64,000 bases of DNA from positions 1 to 64,000 of the forward strand of contig NZ_JAAZQL010000006.1 of the NCBI RefSeq assembly GCF_012275515.1, given 5' to 3'. Position numbers and translations under genes: made by a program. This DNA comes from Novosphingobium sp. SG707 (GTDB taxonomy: Bacteria; Pseudomonadota; Alphaproteobacteria; Sphingomonadales; Sphingomonadaceae). Below are positions 33,507 to 41,643 of this stretch, piece by piece. The notes beneath the pieces were generated by a model that was not told the origin of the DNA, ran no database searches, and saw only the letters and a program-made list of their open reading frames with translations. Numbering within the stretch: the first letter of the stretch is position 1; every line of letters begins with the position of its first letter.

Positions 33507-33850
33507 AAGGGGGCAGGCGCGGATGGAGTGGCGCCTGCGGCATGAACCGGCCTCAGGAGGGTTCTTGGGGATCTTCGGCCGGAACGCGTAAAACCGATCA
33601 ATGCGGAGCGGGGATCAGCGCCGTTTCATTCAGGGCATAGGCCGATGTGAAAGGTACCCGGATCATTTCGCTCCTCGTGCATTCGTCCGTGCATTCGATG
33701 GTCATGATCTAGAGCGCCCATTTTGCGGGTTAAGTGCCGGTTTGTGATAAAATGTTTCTGCCTGTCCGTGTTTAGGTGGGGGTGCCGCTTGCGGCCGCCG
33801 CGCAATGACGACATGCTGGGCTATTGCATCTGCACAAAAGGGGCTTTCCC
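33507..33850. other. intergenic region between the two-component operon and the CocE gene
   Basis: Divergent promoters should lie here. A/T-rich stretches occur around 33718-33775 (TTTTGCGGGTTAAG and GTGATAAAATG), the likely promoter zone for the CocE gene. No gene is supported. Confidence 0.4.
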
Positions 33851-35761
33851 ATGAAACTGCTTCGTTCCGGCGCGTTCCTTGCGCTGGCCTTTGCTCTTGC
33901 AGCGCCCGCAGGCGCGCAAAATGCCGTGACGCCGATGACGCCCGATGTGGTCAAATCCTATGACGCGGTGCGCGCCAATGCCGATTTTACCCTGCGCGAG
34001 GTGATGATCCCGATGCGCGACGGCACGAAACTCTACACCGCCATTGTGTTCAAGAAGGGCGCGAAGAACGCCCCCATCCTGATCTCGCGCAGCCCCTATA
34101 ACGCGCATGGCGACGTGACGCGCACGGCCAGCCAGAAGATCACCGAAATCCTGCCCGCGATGGATGCCGAATTTGCCGAAGACGGCTATATCCGCGTCTA
34201 TCAGGACATTCGGGGCATGCACAAATCCGAGGGCGACTGGGTGCTCAACCGCCCCATCGTCGGCCCCCTGAACAACACCGGGATCGACGAGGCGACCGAC
34301 GCCTATGACACGATCGACTGGCTGGTGAAGAATGTGCCCGAAAGCAACGGCAAGGTGGGCATCATCGGCAGCTCGTACCTCGGCTTCACCTCGCTGATGG
34401 CGCTGATCAATCCGCATCCAGCGCTCAAAGCCGCCGTGCCGCAAAGCCCGATGGTCGACGGCTGGATGGGCGATGACTGGTTTCACAATGGCGCGTTCCG
34501 GGTGAACAGCTTCGACTATATGGTCGACATGAGCGTGGGCAAAGGCGATGCCGACGCCAAAATCCCGCGTGGGAGCAGCGATGATTACAGCGCCTATCTG
34601 GAGGCAGGCTCTGCGGGCGATTTCGCGCGCAAATGGGGCATTGAAACCATTCCGGGCGTGCGCAAGCTAATGGACAATCCGGCCTATACCCCGTTCTGGT
34701 CGCTTCAGGCGGTGGACAAATGGCTGGCCGCGCGGCCCTTGACCGTGCCAACCATGCTGGTCGTGGGCCAATGGGATCAGGAGGATTCCTATGGCGCCCC
34801 GGCCGTCTATCGCGCGCTGGAGCCCAAGGATACCGGCAATGACAAGCTCTCGCTGGTGATCGGGCCGTGGCGGCATTCCGGCGTCAACCATTATGGCTAT
34901 GAGCTGGGCGATGTGACCTTTACCGGCGACACGGCCCATGAATTTCGCGTCAAATGGCTCAAGCCCTTCTTCGACCACTGGCTGAAGGATGCGTCCGATC
35001 CGCACACGCCCCCGGTACTGACTTATGCCACCGGCATCAACCAGTGGGAGGTCTCGCAGAAATGGGATGATGCGAAAATGACCCCGCTCTATCTGGGCGC
35101 GGGGGGCGGCCTGTCCTTTGCGCCTGGCGCGGCGGGGCATGACGATTACGTCTCCGATCCGGCCCATCCGGTGCCTTTCCTGCCGCGCCCGCTGTCCATG
35201 AGCGACCGCAAGCAATGGACGACATGGCTGGTCCACGATCAGCGCTTTGTCGAGGATCGCCCCGATGTGCTGACCTACAAAAGCGCTCCGCTGGACAAGC
35301 CGATCCATATCAAGGGCGCGCCCAAGGTGGACCTCTATGCCGCCACCACGGGTACGGATTCGGACTGGGTGGTCAAGCTGATCGACGTGGCCCCCGACAC
35401 CACGCCCGAGGCGGCATCACAAGGCGCCAAGCCTGCCAATCCCGGTTTCGAACTGCCGCTGGGCATCGAGATTTTCCGGGGCCGCTATGTTCACGGCTTT
35501 GCCACGCCCGGCGCGTGGAAGCCGGGCAAGGTGGAGAATGTCCGCTTCGAACTGCCGCATATCAACCATGTGCTGCTGCCCGGACATCGCCTGATGGTGC
35601 AGGTGCAATCCAGCCTGTTCCCGCTTTATGACCGTAATCCGCAGACCTATGTGGCCAATATCTTCAACGCCAAACCCGGCGATTACAAAGCCGCCACGCA
35701 GAGCATCCAGCGCGGCGGGGCCACGGCCAGCGCCGTCCTGCTGCCCATCGCGCAGGATTGA
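33851..35761 (+). CDS. secreted CocE/NonD-family hydrolase (peptidase S15 type)
   Basis: The 636-residue product has a signal peptide cut after AGAQ (about residue 23) and an alpha/beta hydrolase domain with the nucleophile motif GSSYLG (Ser175). Loop segments typical of the family follow (QDIRGMHKSEGDW, GPWRHSG with the probable catalytic His), then a C-terminal jelly-roll domain (about 430-630, with FRGRYVHG and HINHVLLPGHRLMVQVQSS). Relatives include cocaine esterase, glutaryl acylases and alpha-amino-acid ester hydrolases. The substrate cannot be read from sequence. A terminator follows. Confidence 0.88.
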   Translation: MKLLRSGAFLALAFALAAPAGAQNAVTPMTPDVVKSYDAVRANADFTLREVMIPMRDGTKLYTAIVFKKGAKNAPILISRSPYNAHGDVTRTASQKITEILPAMDAEFAEDGYIRVYQDIRGMHKSEGDWVLNRPIVGPLNNTGIDEATDAYDTIDWLVKNVPESNGKVGIIGSSYLGFTSLMALINPHPALKAAVPQSPMVDGWMGDDWFHNGAFRVNSFDYMVDMSVGKGDADAKIPRGSSDDYSAYLEAGSAGDFARKWGIETIPGVRKLMDNPAYTPFWSLQAVDKWLAARPLTVPTMLVVGQWDQEDSYGAPAVYRALEPKDTGNDKLSLVIGPWRHSGVNHYGYELGDVTFTGDTAHEFRVKWLKPFFDHWLKDASDPHTPPVLTYATGINQWEVSQKWDDAKMTPLYLGAGGGLSFAPGAAGHDDYVSDPAHPVPFLPRPLSMSDRKQWTTWLVHDQRFVEDRPDVLTYKSAPLDKPIHIKGAPKVDLYAATTGTDSDWVVKLIDVAPDTTPEAASQGAKPANPGFELPLGIEIFRGRYVHGFATPGAWKPGKVENVRFELPHINHVLLPGHRLMVQVQSSLFPLYDRNPQTYVANIFNAKPGDYKAATQSIQRGGATASAVLLPIAQD

Positions 35762-35766
35762 GGGCG

Positions 35767-35795
35767 AGGGGGCGGATCAAACCGCCCCCTTCCTT
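35767..35795 (+). terminator. terminator of the CocE-family gene
   Basis: AGGGGGCGG (35767-35775) pairs with CCGCCCCCT (35782-35790) around ATCAAA, followed by TCCTT. It starts 6 bases past the stop. Confidence 0.7.
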
Positions 35796-35884
35796 GACGG
35801 GCGCCTGTCGCCTTCACGCCCTGCGGATTTTGCGCGGATCCCGCTCTTGCCCCGCCGGATTCATCGGCCTAGAGCCTTTCGCAA

Positions 35885-37318
35885 ATGCAGCAAGCGACTC
35901 CCCCGATTGCCGATGCGGCCCCTGTCGAAGAGATGGGCGCCAGTGATTATCGACTTATCGGTCTGATCGTTGCCTGCGCGCTGTTCATGGAGCAGTTCGA
36001 CGGCACGGTGTTGACCACGGCCTTGCCCACCATCGCGCGTGATTTCGGGGTGCGGCCTCCCGCGCTTTCGGTGACGGTCACGTCCTATCTGCTGGCGCTG
36101 GCGGTGTTTGTGCCGGTCTCGGGCTATATGGCCGACAGGTTTGGCGCGCGGCGGGTGTTTTGCGCGGCGATCGGCGTTTTCGCGCTCGGCTCGCTCGGCT
36201 CGGCGCTGACAAATGGGCTGGAAGCCATGGCGGCGGCGCGTTTCCTGCAAGGCGTGGGCGGGGCGATGATGTTGCCGGTGGGGCGTCTGGTGATGCTGCG
36301 CACGGTGCCGCCGCGCGATCTGGTCAATGCCACAAGCTGGATGCTGGTGCCCGGCCTGCTGGGCACGATTCTGGGGCCGCCGCTGGGTGGCTTTATCGTC
36401 ACCTATATGCATTGGCGGGCGATCTTCTGGATCAACCTGCCGATTGCCATGCTCGCGCTGGTGCTGGTGTCGCGCTACATTCCCGATGTCCGCGCGCAGG
36501 AGCCGCCGGTGTTTGACGCTGTGGGATTTGTGCTGTCGGCCGTGGCGCTGGCCGCGCTGATGGTGGGGTTCGAGGCGGCCGGGCCGATCCATGCGGGCGC
36601 GGTGGCGCTGTTGCCGCTGGGGATCGGGGTGGCGATGGCGCTGGCCTATTGGGCCCATGCGCGGCGACACCCCGCGCCGATCATGGATTTTGCGCTGCTG
36701 CGCCACCGCAATTTCCGCCTGTCATGGATTGCCGGGTCGATCACCCGCCTGCTGCAGGGCGCGCAGCCCTTCCTGCTGGCGCTGATGGTGCAATATGGCT
36801 TTGGCTTTTCCGCCGCGCGGGCGGGCACGATCACGCTGGCAACTGCGGTCGGGTCCATCGTGATGAAGGGGCTGGCCGGGCCGGTCCTGCGGCGGCTGGG
36901 CTTTCGGCGGGGGCTGACCCTGATGGGCGCGGCGGGAACGGTGGTCTATGCGACCTGCGGCTTCTTTTCGCCCGCATGGCCGGAATGGGCGATCTGGGGC
37001 GTGCTGGTGCTGGCCGGTTTTCTGATGTCGTTTCAATTCACCGCCTATAACACCATCGCCTATGACGGGCTGGCATCCGAGGAAATGAGCCGCGCGACCA
37101 GTTTCTATACCACGTTTCAGCAGCTCACCCTGTCGCTGGGCGTGTGCATGGCGGCCACGATCCTTCAGATCAGCACCGCCGCGCATGGTGTGCAGCACCC
37201 CGAGTTGCTGGATTTTGCGCTGGCCTTCTGGATCATCGCGGCGATCAGTTTTACCGCCATCATCCCCAATCTGGCCTTTGCCCCCGATGCCGGATCGAGC
37301 CTTACCCAGGCCCCTTGA
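35885..37318 (+). CDS. DHA2-type MFS drug transporter (EmrB/QacA family)
   Basis: The 477-residue product has 14 predicted spans. The first contains MEQFDGTVLTTALPTIARDFGV, the DHA2 signature around D-x-T-V-(L/V)-xxALP (parts: EQFDGTVLTTALP), followed by GYMADRFGARRVF and ARFLQGVGGAMMLPVGRL. It exports drugs or metabolites by proton antiport. There is no strong ribosome site before the ATG. The following 144 bp separate it from the sugar cluster, so it is not clearly part of that operon. Confidence 0.88.
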   Translation: MQQATPPIADAAPVEEMGASDYRLIGLIVACALFMEQFDGTVLTTALPTIARDFGVRPPALSVTVTSYLLALAVFVPVSGYMADRFGARRVFCAAIGVFALGSLGSALTNGLEAMAAARFLQGVGGAMMLPVGRLVMLRTVPPRDLVNATSWMLVPGLLGTILGPPLGGFIVTYMHWRAIFWINLPIAMLALVLVSRYIPDVRAQEPPVFDAVGFVLSAVALAALMVGFEAAGPIHAGAVALLPLGIGVAMALAYWAHARRHPAPIMDFALLRHRNFRLSWIAGSITRLLQGAQPFLLALMVQYGFGFSAARAGTITLATAVGSIVMKGLAGPVLRRLGFRRGLTLMGAAGTVVYATCGFFSPAWPEWAIWGVLVLAGFLMSFQFTAYNTIAYDGLASEEMSRATSFYTTFQQLTLSLGVCMAATILQISTAAHGVQHPELLDFALAFWIIAAISFTAIIPNLAFAPDAGSSLTQAP

Positions 37319-37462
37319 AAGCGGCGTCGATGCGGGCCACTCAGACCGGCGCGTTTTGGGACGCTGATGGGCAGAACGCTTGACGTTGCAGGGCAAGTAG
37401 CCCATGGCCCGAGCCGAATTTTTTCGTCCTGATTTTACCTGATCAACATATTCGGGGGTCAC

Positions 37463-38248
37463 TTGACCAAGGCAGTAATTCTAGCGGGTGGTTTGGGAAC
37501 GCGGCTGGGCGAGGAGACTTCGAGCCGCCCCAAGCCGATGGTCGAAGTGGGGGGTATGCCGATCCTTTGGCATATCATGAAGATCTATGCGGCCCATGGC
37601 GTCAATGACTTCATCATCTGTCTTGGTTACAAAGGCTATGTCATCAAGGAATTTTTTGCCAATTACTTCCTTCATGCCGCCGATGTGACCATTGATCTGG
37701 CCAATAACAAGATGACCGTGCACGAGGCCAAGAGCGAGCCCTGGACGGTGACTTTGGTGGACACCGGGCCTACCGCGCAGACGGGCGGGCGCCTGTGGGG
37801 TGTTCGCCGGTTCCTGACCGATGGCGAGCCTTTCTGCTTCACCTATGGCGACGGCGTTTCCGACATCGACATTTCGGCCGAACTGGCCTTTCACCGCGCC
37901 CATGGCAAGAAGGCGACGATTGCGGCCGTTGCGCCTCCGGGCCGGTTTGGCGCGCTGGAATTCGGCGATGGTTCGGGCGGGCATGAGGTAACGAGCTTCA
38001 AGGAAAAGCCGGCGGGCGATGGCGGCCTCATCAACGGCGGCTTCTTTGTGCTGGATCCTTCGGTGATCGACCTGATTTCGGGTCCGGATCAGGTGTGGGA
38101 GGATTATCCGCTCGAAACGCTGGCCCATAGCGGTGAGCTGGTGGCGTACCGCCATGACGGCTTCTGGCAGCCGATGGATACGCTGCGCGACAAGCAGCAT
38201 CTTGAACGGCTCTGGGCGCAGGGCGCCGCGCCGTGGAAAAAGTGGTAA
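37463..38248 (+). CDS. rfbF: glucose-1-phosphate cytidylyltransferase
   Basis: The 261-residue product has the nucleotidyltransferase signature VILAGGLGTRLGEETSSRPKP and the family feature FCFTYGDGVSDIDI, plus ENDFxKP-like TSFKEKPAGDGGLINGGFFV. It converts glucose-1-phosphate and CTP to CDP-glucose, the first step to CDP-3,6-dideoxy sugars. The start is TTG at 37463 with GGGGG upstream. It is the first gene of a nine-gene cluster. Confidence 0.95.
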   Translation: MTKAVILAGGLGTRLGEETSSRPKPMVEVGGMPILWHIMKIYAAHGVNDFIICLGYKGYVIKEFFANYFLHAADVTIDLANNKMTVHEAKSEPWTVTLVDTGPTAQTGGRLWGVRRFLTDGEPFCFTYGDGVSDIDISAELAFHRAHGKKATIAAVAPPGRFGALEFGDGSGGHEVTSFKEKPAGDGGLINGGFFVLDPSVIDLISGPDQVWEDYPLETLAHSGELVAYRHDGFWQPMDTLRDKQHLERLWAQGAAPWKKW

Positions 38249-38254
38249 GGGATC

Positions 38255-39331
38255 GTGGCTGTCGTGCATGATCCATCCTTCTGGGCAGGGCGGCGGGTCC
38301 TGCTGACGGGACACACCGGCTTCAAGGGGAGTTGGCTGGCGCTCTGGCTGCATCAGATGGGCGCGGCGGTAACGGGCCTGTCGCTGGCGGCCGAGGAGGT
38401 CAGCCTGTTTCGTCAGGCGCGGGTGGAAAGCCTGCTGACGCATATAGAGGGCGACATTCGCGATATGGCCGTGGTCGAGGCCGCCGTGGCGCAGGCCGCT
38501 CCGGAGGTGGTGTTCCATCTGGCCGCGCAACCTTTGGTGCGCCTGTCCTATGACACGCCGGTGGAAACTTTCGCCACCAATGTGCAGGGCACGGTCCATG
38601 TGCTGGACGCCTGCCGCCGGGCGCCCAATCTGAAGGCCATTGTGGCGATCACCTCGGACAAGGCCTATGAGAACCGCGAATGGGTCTGGCCCTATCGCGA
38701 GAGCGATCCGATGGGCGGGCATGACCCCTATTCGGCCAGCAAGGGCGCGGCCGAGCTGGTGATCGCGGCCTATCGGCGCAGTTTCTTTTCCGCGCCGGGC
38801 GCGCCGCTTTTGGCATCGGTGCGGGCGGGCAATGTGATCGGCGGGGGCGACTGGGCGCTCGACCGGCTGGTGCCCGACATCATCCGCGCGCTGATCGCCG
38901 GGGAGCGTCCGCTGATCCGTTCGCCCCATTCGATCCGCCCGTGGCAGCATGTGCTCGAGGCGCTGGGCGGCTATCTGCTGATCGCGCAGGCGCTGGCGGA
39001 TGGGCAGGCATGGGCCGCCGAGGGCTGGAACTTCGGTCCGGCCGATGATGACACGCAGCCGGTAAGCTGGATCGCCGACCGGATCACCGGGCATTGGGGC
39101 AATACCGGCTGGGACCAGCCCGAGCAGGTGTCGGGCCCCCATGAGGCCAAAATCCTCAAGCTGGATTGCGCCAAGGCCCGCAATTCTCTGGGCTGGCGCC
39201 CGGCCTGGGGGCTGGGCGAGGCGCTGGGCCGGATCGTGGAATGGCACAGGGGCGTGGCCGAGGGCGGCGATGCGCAGGCAATTTCACTGACACAATTGGC
39301 CGCCTATCGCGCTTTGTTTCAACAAGGCTAA
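38255..39331 (+). CDS. rfbG: CDP-glucose 4,6-dehydratase
   Basis: The 358-residue product is an extended SDR with LLTGHTGFKGSWLALWL as the NAD-binding motif, LAAQPLVRLSYDTP, the catalytic Tyr in DPYSASKGAAELV (YxxxK) and TSDKAYEN. It makes CDP-4-keto-6-deoxyglucose from CDP-glucose. The start is GTG 38255 with AAGGGA upstream, 6 bases after the rfbF stop. Confidence 0.95.
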   Translation: MAVVHDPSFWAGRRVLLTGHTGFKGSWLALWLHQMGAAVTGLSLAAEEVSLFRQARVESLLTHIEGDIRDMAVVEAAVAQAAPEVVFHLAAQPLVRLSYDTPVETFATNVQGTVHVLDACRRAPNLKAIVAITSDKAYENREWVWPYRESDPMGGHDPYSASKGAAELVIAAYRRSFFSAPGAPLLASVRAGNVIGGGDWALDRLVPDIIRALIAGERPLIRSPHSIRPWQHVLEALGGYLLIAQALADGQAWAAEGWNFGPADDDTQPVSWIADRITGHWGNTGWDQPEQVSGPHEAKILKLDCAKARNSLGWRPAWGLGEALGRIVEWHRGVAEGGDAQAISLTQLAAYRALFQQG

Positions 39332-39387
39332 TAATGTTTCAACGCGTCTGAAATTTTCAGAAGACAGTTTACAGGCAGACAGTTTCT

Positions 39388-40779
39388 ATGGCCACGATTG
39401 ATAATCCCATGCTCGACCTTTCCTCCGCCGTGGCGGGCATGGTGAAGGACAGCGATGAAGGGCAATTGCGCGAACTGATCCTTGGTCTGTCCGAGGAATA
39501 TGCGCGCCGTTACCACGCCCCCCGCGCGTTTCTGCCTGGCGAGAGCGTCGTGCCCGTCTCAGGCAAGGTCGTGGGCGAGGGCGAGCTGCGCAATCTGGTG
39601 GATGCCAGTCTGGACATGTGGCTGACCACGGGGCGCTATAACGCGCAATTCGAGGAAAAGCTGGCCGCGCGTCTGGGTGTGGCCCATGCGCTGACCACCA
39701 ACTCGGGTTCGTCGGCCAATTTGCTGGCGCTGGCGGCGCTGACCTCGCATTATCATCGCGGCGATGCGTTGAAGCCGGGCGATGAAGTCATCACCGTGGC
39801 GACGGGTTTCCCCACCACGGTCAATCCTTCGCTGCAATATGGGCTGGTGCCGGTCTTTGTCGATTGCGATATCCCGACCTATAATATCAAGCCCGAGATG
39901 ATCGAGGCGGCGATTTCGGACAAGACCCGCGCCATCATGATCGCCCATACGCTGGGCAATCCCTTTGACATCGCCGAAGTGATGCGCGTTGCCGAGAAAT
40001 ACAATCTCTGGGTGGTTGAGGATACGTGCGACGCGCTGGGCGCGACGTTTGACGGCAAGCCGGTGGGCACGTTCGGCCATCTGGGCACGCTGTCCTTTTA
40101 CCCTGCGCATCACATCACCATGGGCGAGGGCGGGGCGGTCTTCACCGACAAGCCGCGTCTGAAGCGCGTGGTCGAATCGTTCCGCGACTGGGGGCGTGAC
40201 TGCTGGTGCGCGCCGGGTCAGGACAACACCTGCGGCAAGCGCTTCAACCGCAAGCTGGGCACGCTGCCGCATGGCTATGACCACAAGTATACCTATGGCC
40301 ACGTCGGCTATAACCTGAAGATCACCGACATGCAGGCGGCCGTGGGGCTGGCCCAGCTTGACCGGCTCGACGGCTTCATCGCCGCGCGCCAGCGCAATTT
40401 CGACAAGCTGACGCAATTGCTCAAACCGCTGGAGGATATCTTCATCCTGCCGCAGGCGACCGAGCGTTCGCAGCCCTCGTGGTTCGGCTATCCCATCACC
40501 ATCCGTCCCGAGACCGGCATCAACCGCGAGGCTCTGGTCGAATTCCTGACCGAGCAGAAGATCGGCACCCGTTTGTTGTTTGGCGGCAACCTCTTGCACC
40601 AACCCTATATGAAGGGCCGCAACGTGCGCGTGGTGGGCGATCTGGCCAATGCCGATCTGGTGACGACCAATACTTTCTGGTTGGGCATCTATCCGGGTTT
40701 GACGGATGACCACCTTAGTTATACCGCCGAGCAGATTGGTGTCTTCCTTGCGGATCATTACGGATCGGCTAAGGGCTAA
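39388..40779 (+). CDS. rfbH: CDP-4-keto-6-deoxyglucose 3-dehydrase (E1)
   Basis: The 463-residue product is a DegT/AHBA-type PMP enzyme in which the usual PLP lysine is replaced by His241 (SFYPAHHITMGEGG), diagnostic for the E1 dehydrase. Cys272, Cys274 and Cys282 (DCWCAPGQDNTCG) are the [2Fe-2S] ligands. It removes the 3-hydroxyl of the CDP-sugar and normally needs a ferredoxin-reductase-like E3 partner (DdhD/AscD). No E3 gene is nearby. It lies 56 bases after rfbG. Confidence 0.95.
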   Translation: MATIDNPMLDLSSAVAGMVKDSDEGQLRELILGLSEEYARRYHAPRAFLPGESVVPVSGKVVGEGELRNLVDASLDMWLTTGRYNAQFEEKLAARLGVAHALTTNSGSSANLLALAALTSHYHRGDALKPGDEVITVATGFPTTVNPSLQYGLVPVFVDCDIPTYNIKPEMIEAAISDKTRAIMIAHTLGNPFDIAEVMRVAEKYNLWVVEDTCDALGATFDGKPVGTFGHLGTLSFYPAHHITMGEGGAVFTDKPRLKRVVESFRDWGRDCWCAPGQDNTCGKRFNRKLGTLPHGYDHKYTYGHVGYNLKITDMQAAVGLAQLDRLDGFIAARQRNFDKLTQLLKPLEDIFILPQATERSQPSWFGYPITIRPETGINREALVEFLTEQKIGTRLLFGGNLLHQPYMKGRNVRVVGDLANADLVTTNTFWLGIYPGLTDDHLSYTAEQIGVFLADHYGSAKG

Positions 40780-40833
40780 GGGACCAAGGTTTGTTACGGG
40801 CAGGGTCGGAAAGCCAGCCGAAGAGGTTTAGAC

Positions 40834-41637
40834 GTGAACGCATACGAAAAACGCATGTTGGCGATTCTGGCCGAAGGCGCGGCCAAATATGGTTTTGTCT
40901 CGGTCAAGGCCGAGTTTGAGGCCGAAGGCACGCGCAGCGATGAATTCCTGCGCCTGCTCGAACTGGCCCGCCGCGCCGGGTTGAAGGTCGCGCTCAAGAT
41001 CGGCGGTTGCGAGGCGATCCGCGACCTGATCGAGGCGCGCCAATATGGTGTGGATTACATCATCGCTCCGATGGTCGAGACGCCCTATGCGCTCTCGAAA
41101 TTCATTGCCGCCAAGGACAAGGTGTTTCCCAAGGACGAGCAGGCGGACATGTCCTTCCTGTTCAACGTGGAAACCGCGACCACCTTTGAAAGCCTGGAAA
41201 AGCTGGGCGAAGTGGCGCAGGCGGGCAATGTCGGCTTTGTGTTTGGCCGCGTCGATTTCGCCGGCTCGCTGGGCCATGACCGCTCGTTTGTGAACAGCGA
41301 TGTGATGGCCGACTATGTCAATGCCGTGGCCAAGGTGGCGCAGGAGCGCGGCCTCGAACTGGTCGTGGGCGGCGGGGTCAGCCCGGATTCGGTGCCTTTG
41401 CTGGCGGGCGCCCGCGCGCATCGTCTGGACCGTTTCGAAACGCGCAAGGTCGTGTTCGACGCCGCCGTGGTCGAGGATGGCCGCGCGCAGGCGGGCATGG
41501 AACTGGCGATCGAGTTTGAGCTGCTTTGGCTCAAGAACAAGCGCGATTTTTATCGCGGCATTGCCGAGGAAGACGCCACCCGCATCGCCATGATGGAGGC
41601 GCGTCAGGCCACCGCCAAGACCGCCGAGCCTGCGTAA
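40834..41637 (+). CDS. HpcH/HpaI aldolase/citrate-lyase family protein
   Basis: The 267-residue product has a TIM-barrel lyase pattern: LARRAGLKVALKIGGCEA, DYIIAPMVETPYALSKF (catalytic-site Glu) and SFLFNVETATTF, with GFVFGRVDFAG near the C-terminal half. HpcH/HpaI enzymes form or split pyruvate-containing compounds and use a divalent metal. Such a gene is not part of the standard dideoxysugar pathway. It sits between rfbH and the ThDP enzyme, 54 and 6 bases away, so it probably supplies or processes a 2-keto acid for the neighbouring enzyme. Confidence 0.82.
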   Translation: MNAYEKRMLAILAEGAAKYGFVSVKAEFEAEGTRSDEFLRLLELARRAGLKVALKIGGCEAIRDLIEARQYGVDYIIAPMVETPYALSKFIAAKDKVFPKDEQADMSFLFNVETATTFESLEKLGEVAQAGNVGFVFGRVDFAGSLGHDRSFVNSDVMADYVNAVAKVAQERGLELVVGGGVSPDSVPLLAGARAHRLDRFETRKVVFDAAVVEDGRAQAGMELAIEFELLWLKNKRDFYRGIAEEDATRIAMMEARQATAKTAEPA

Positions 41638-41643
41638 ATCATC

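Noticed and set aside
36722..39247. Minus-strand frames opposite the MFS, rfbF and rfbG genes
   Set aside because: They are Arg/His/Gln-rich shadows; the plus-strand genes have full catalytic motifs.
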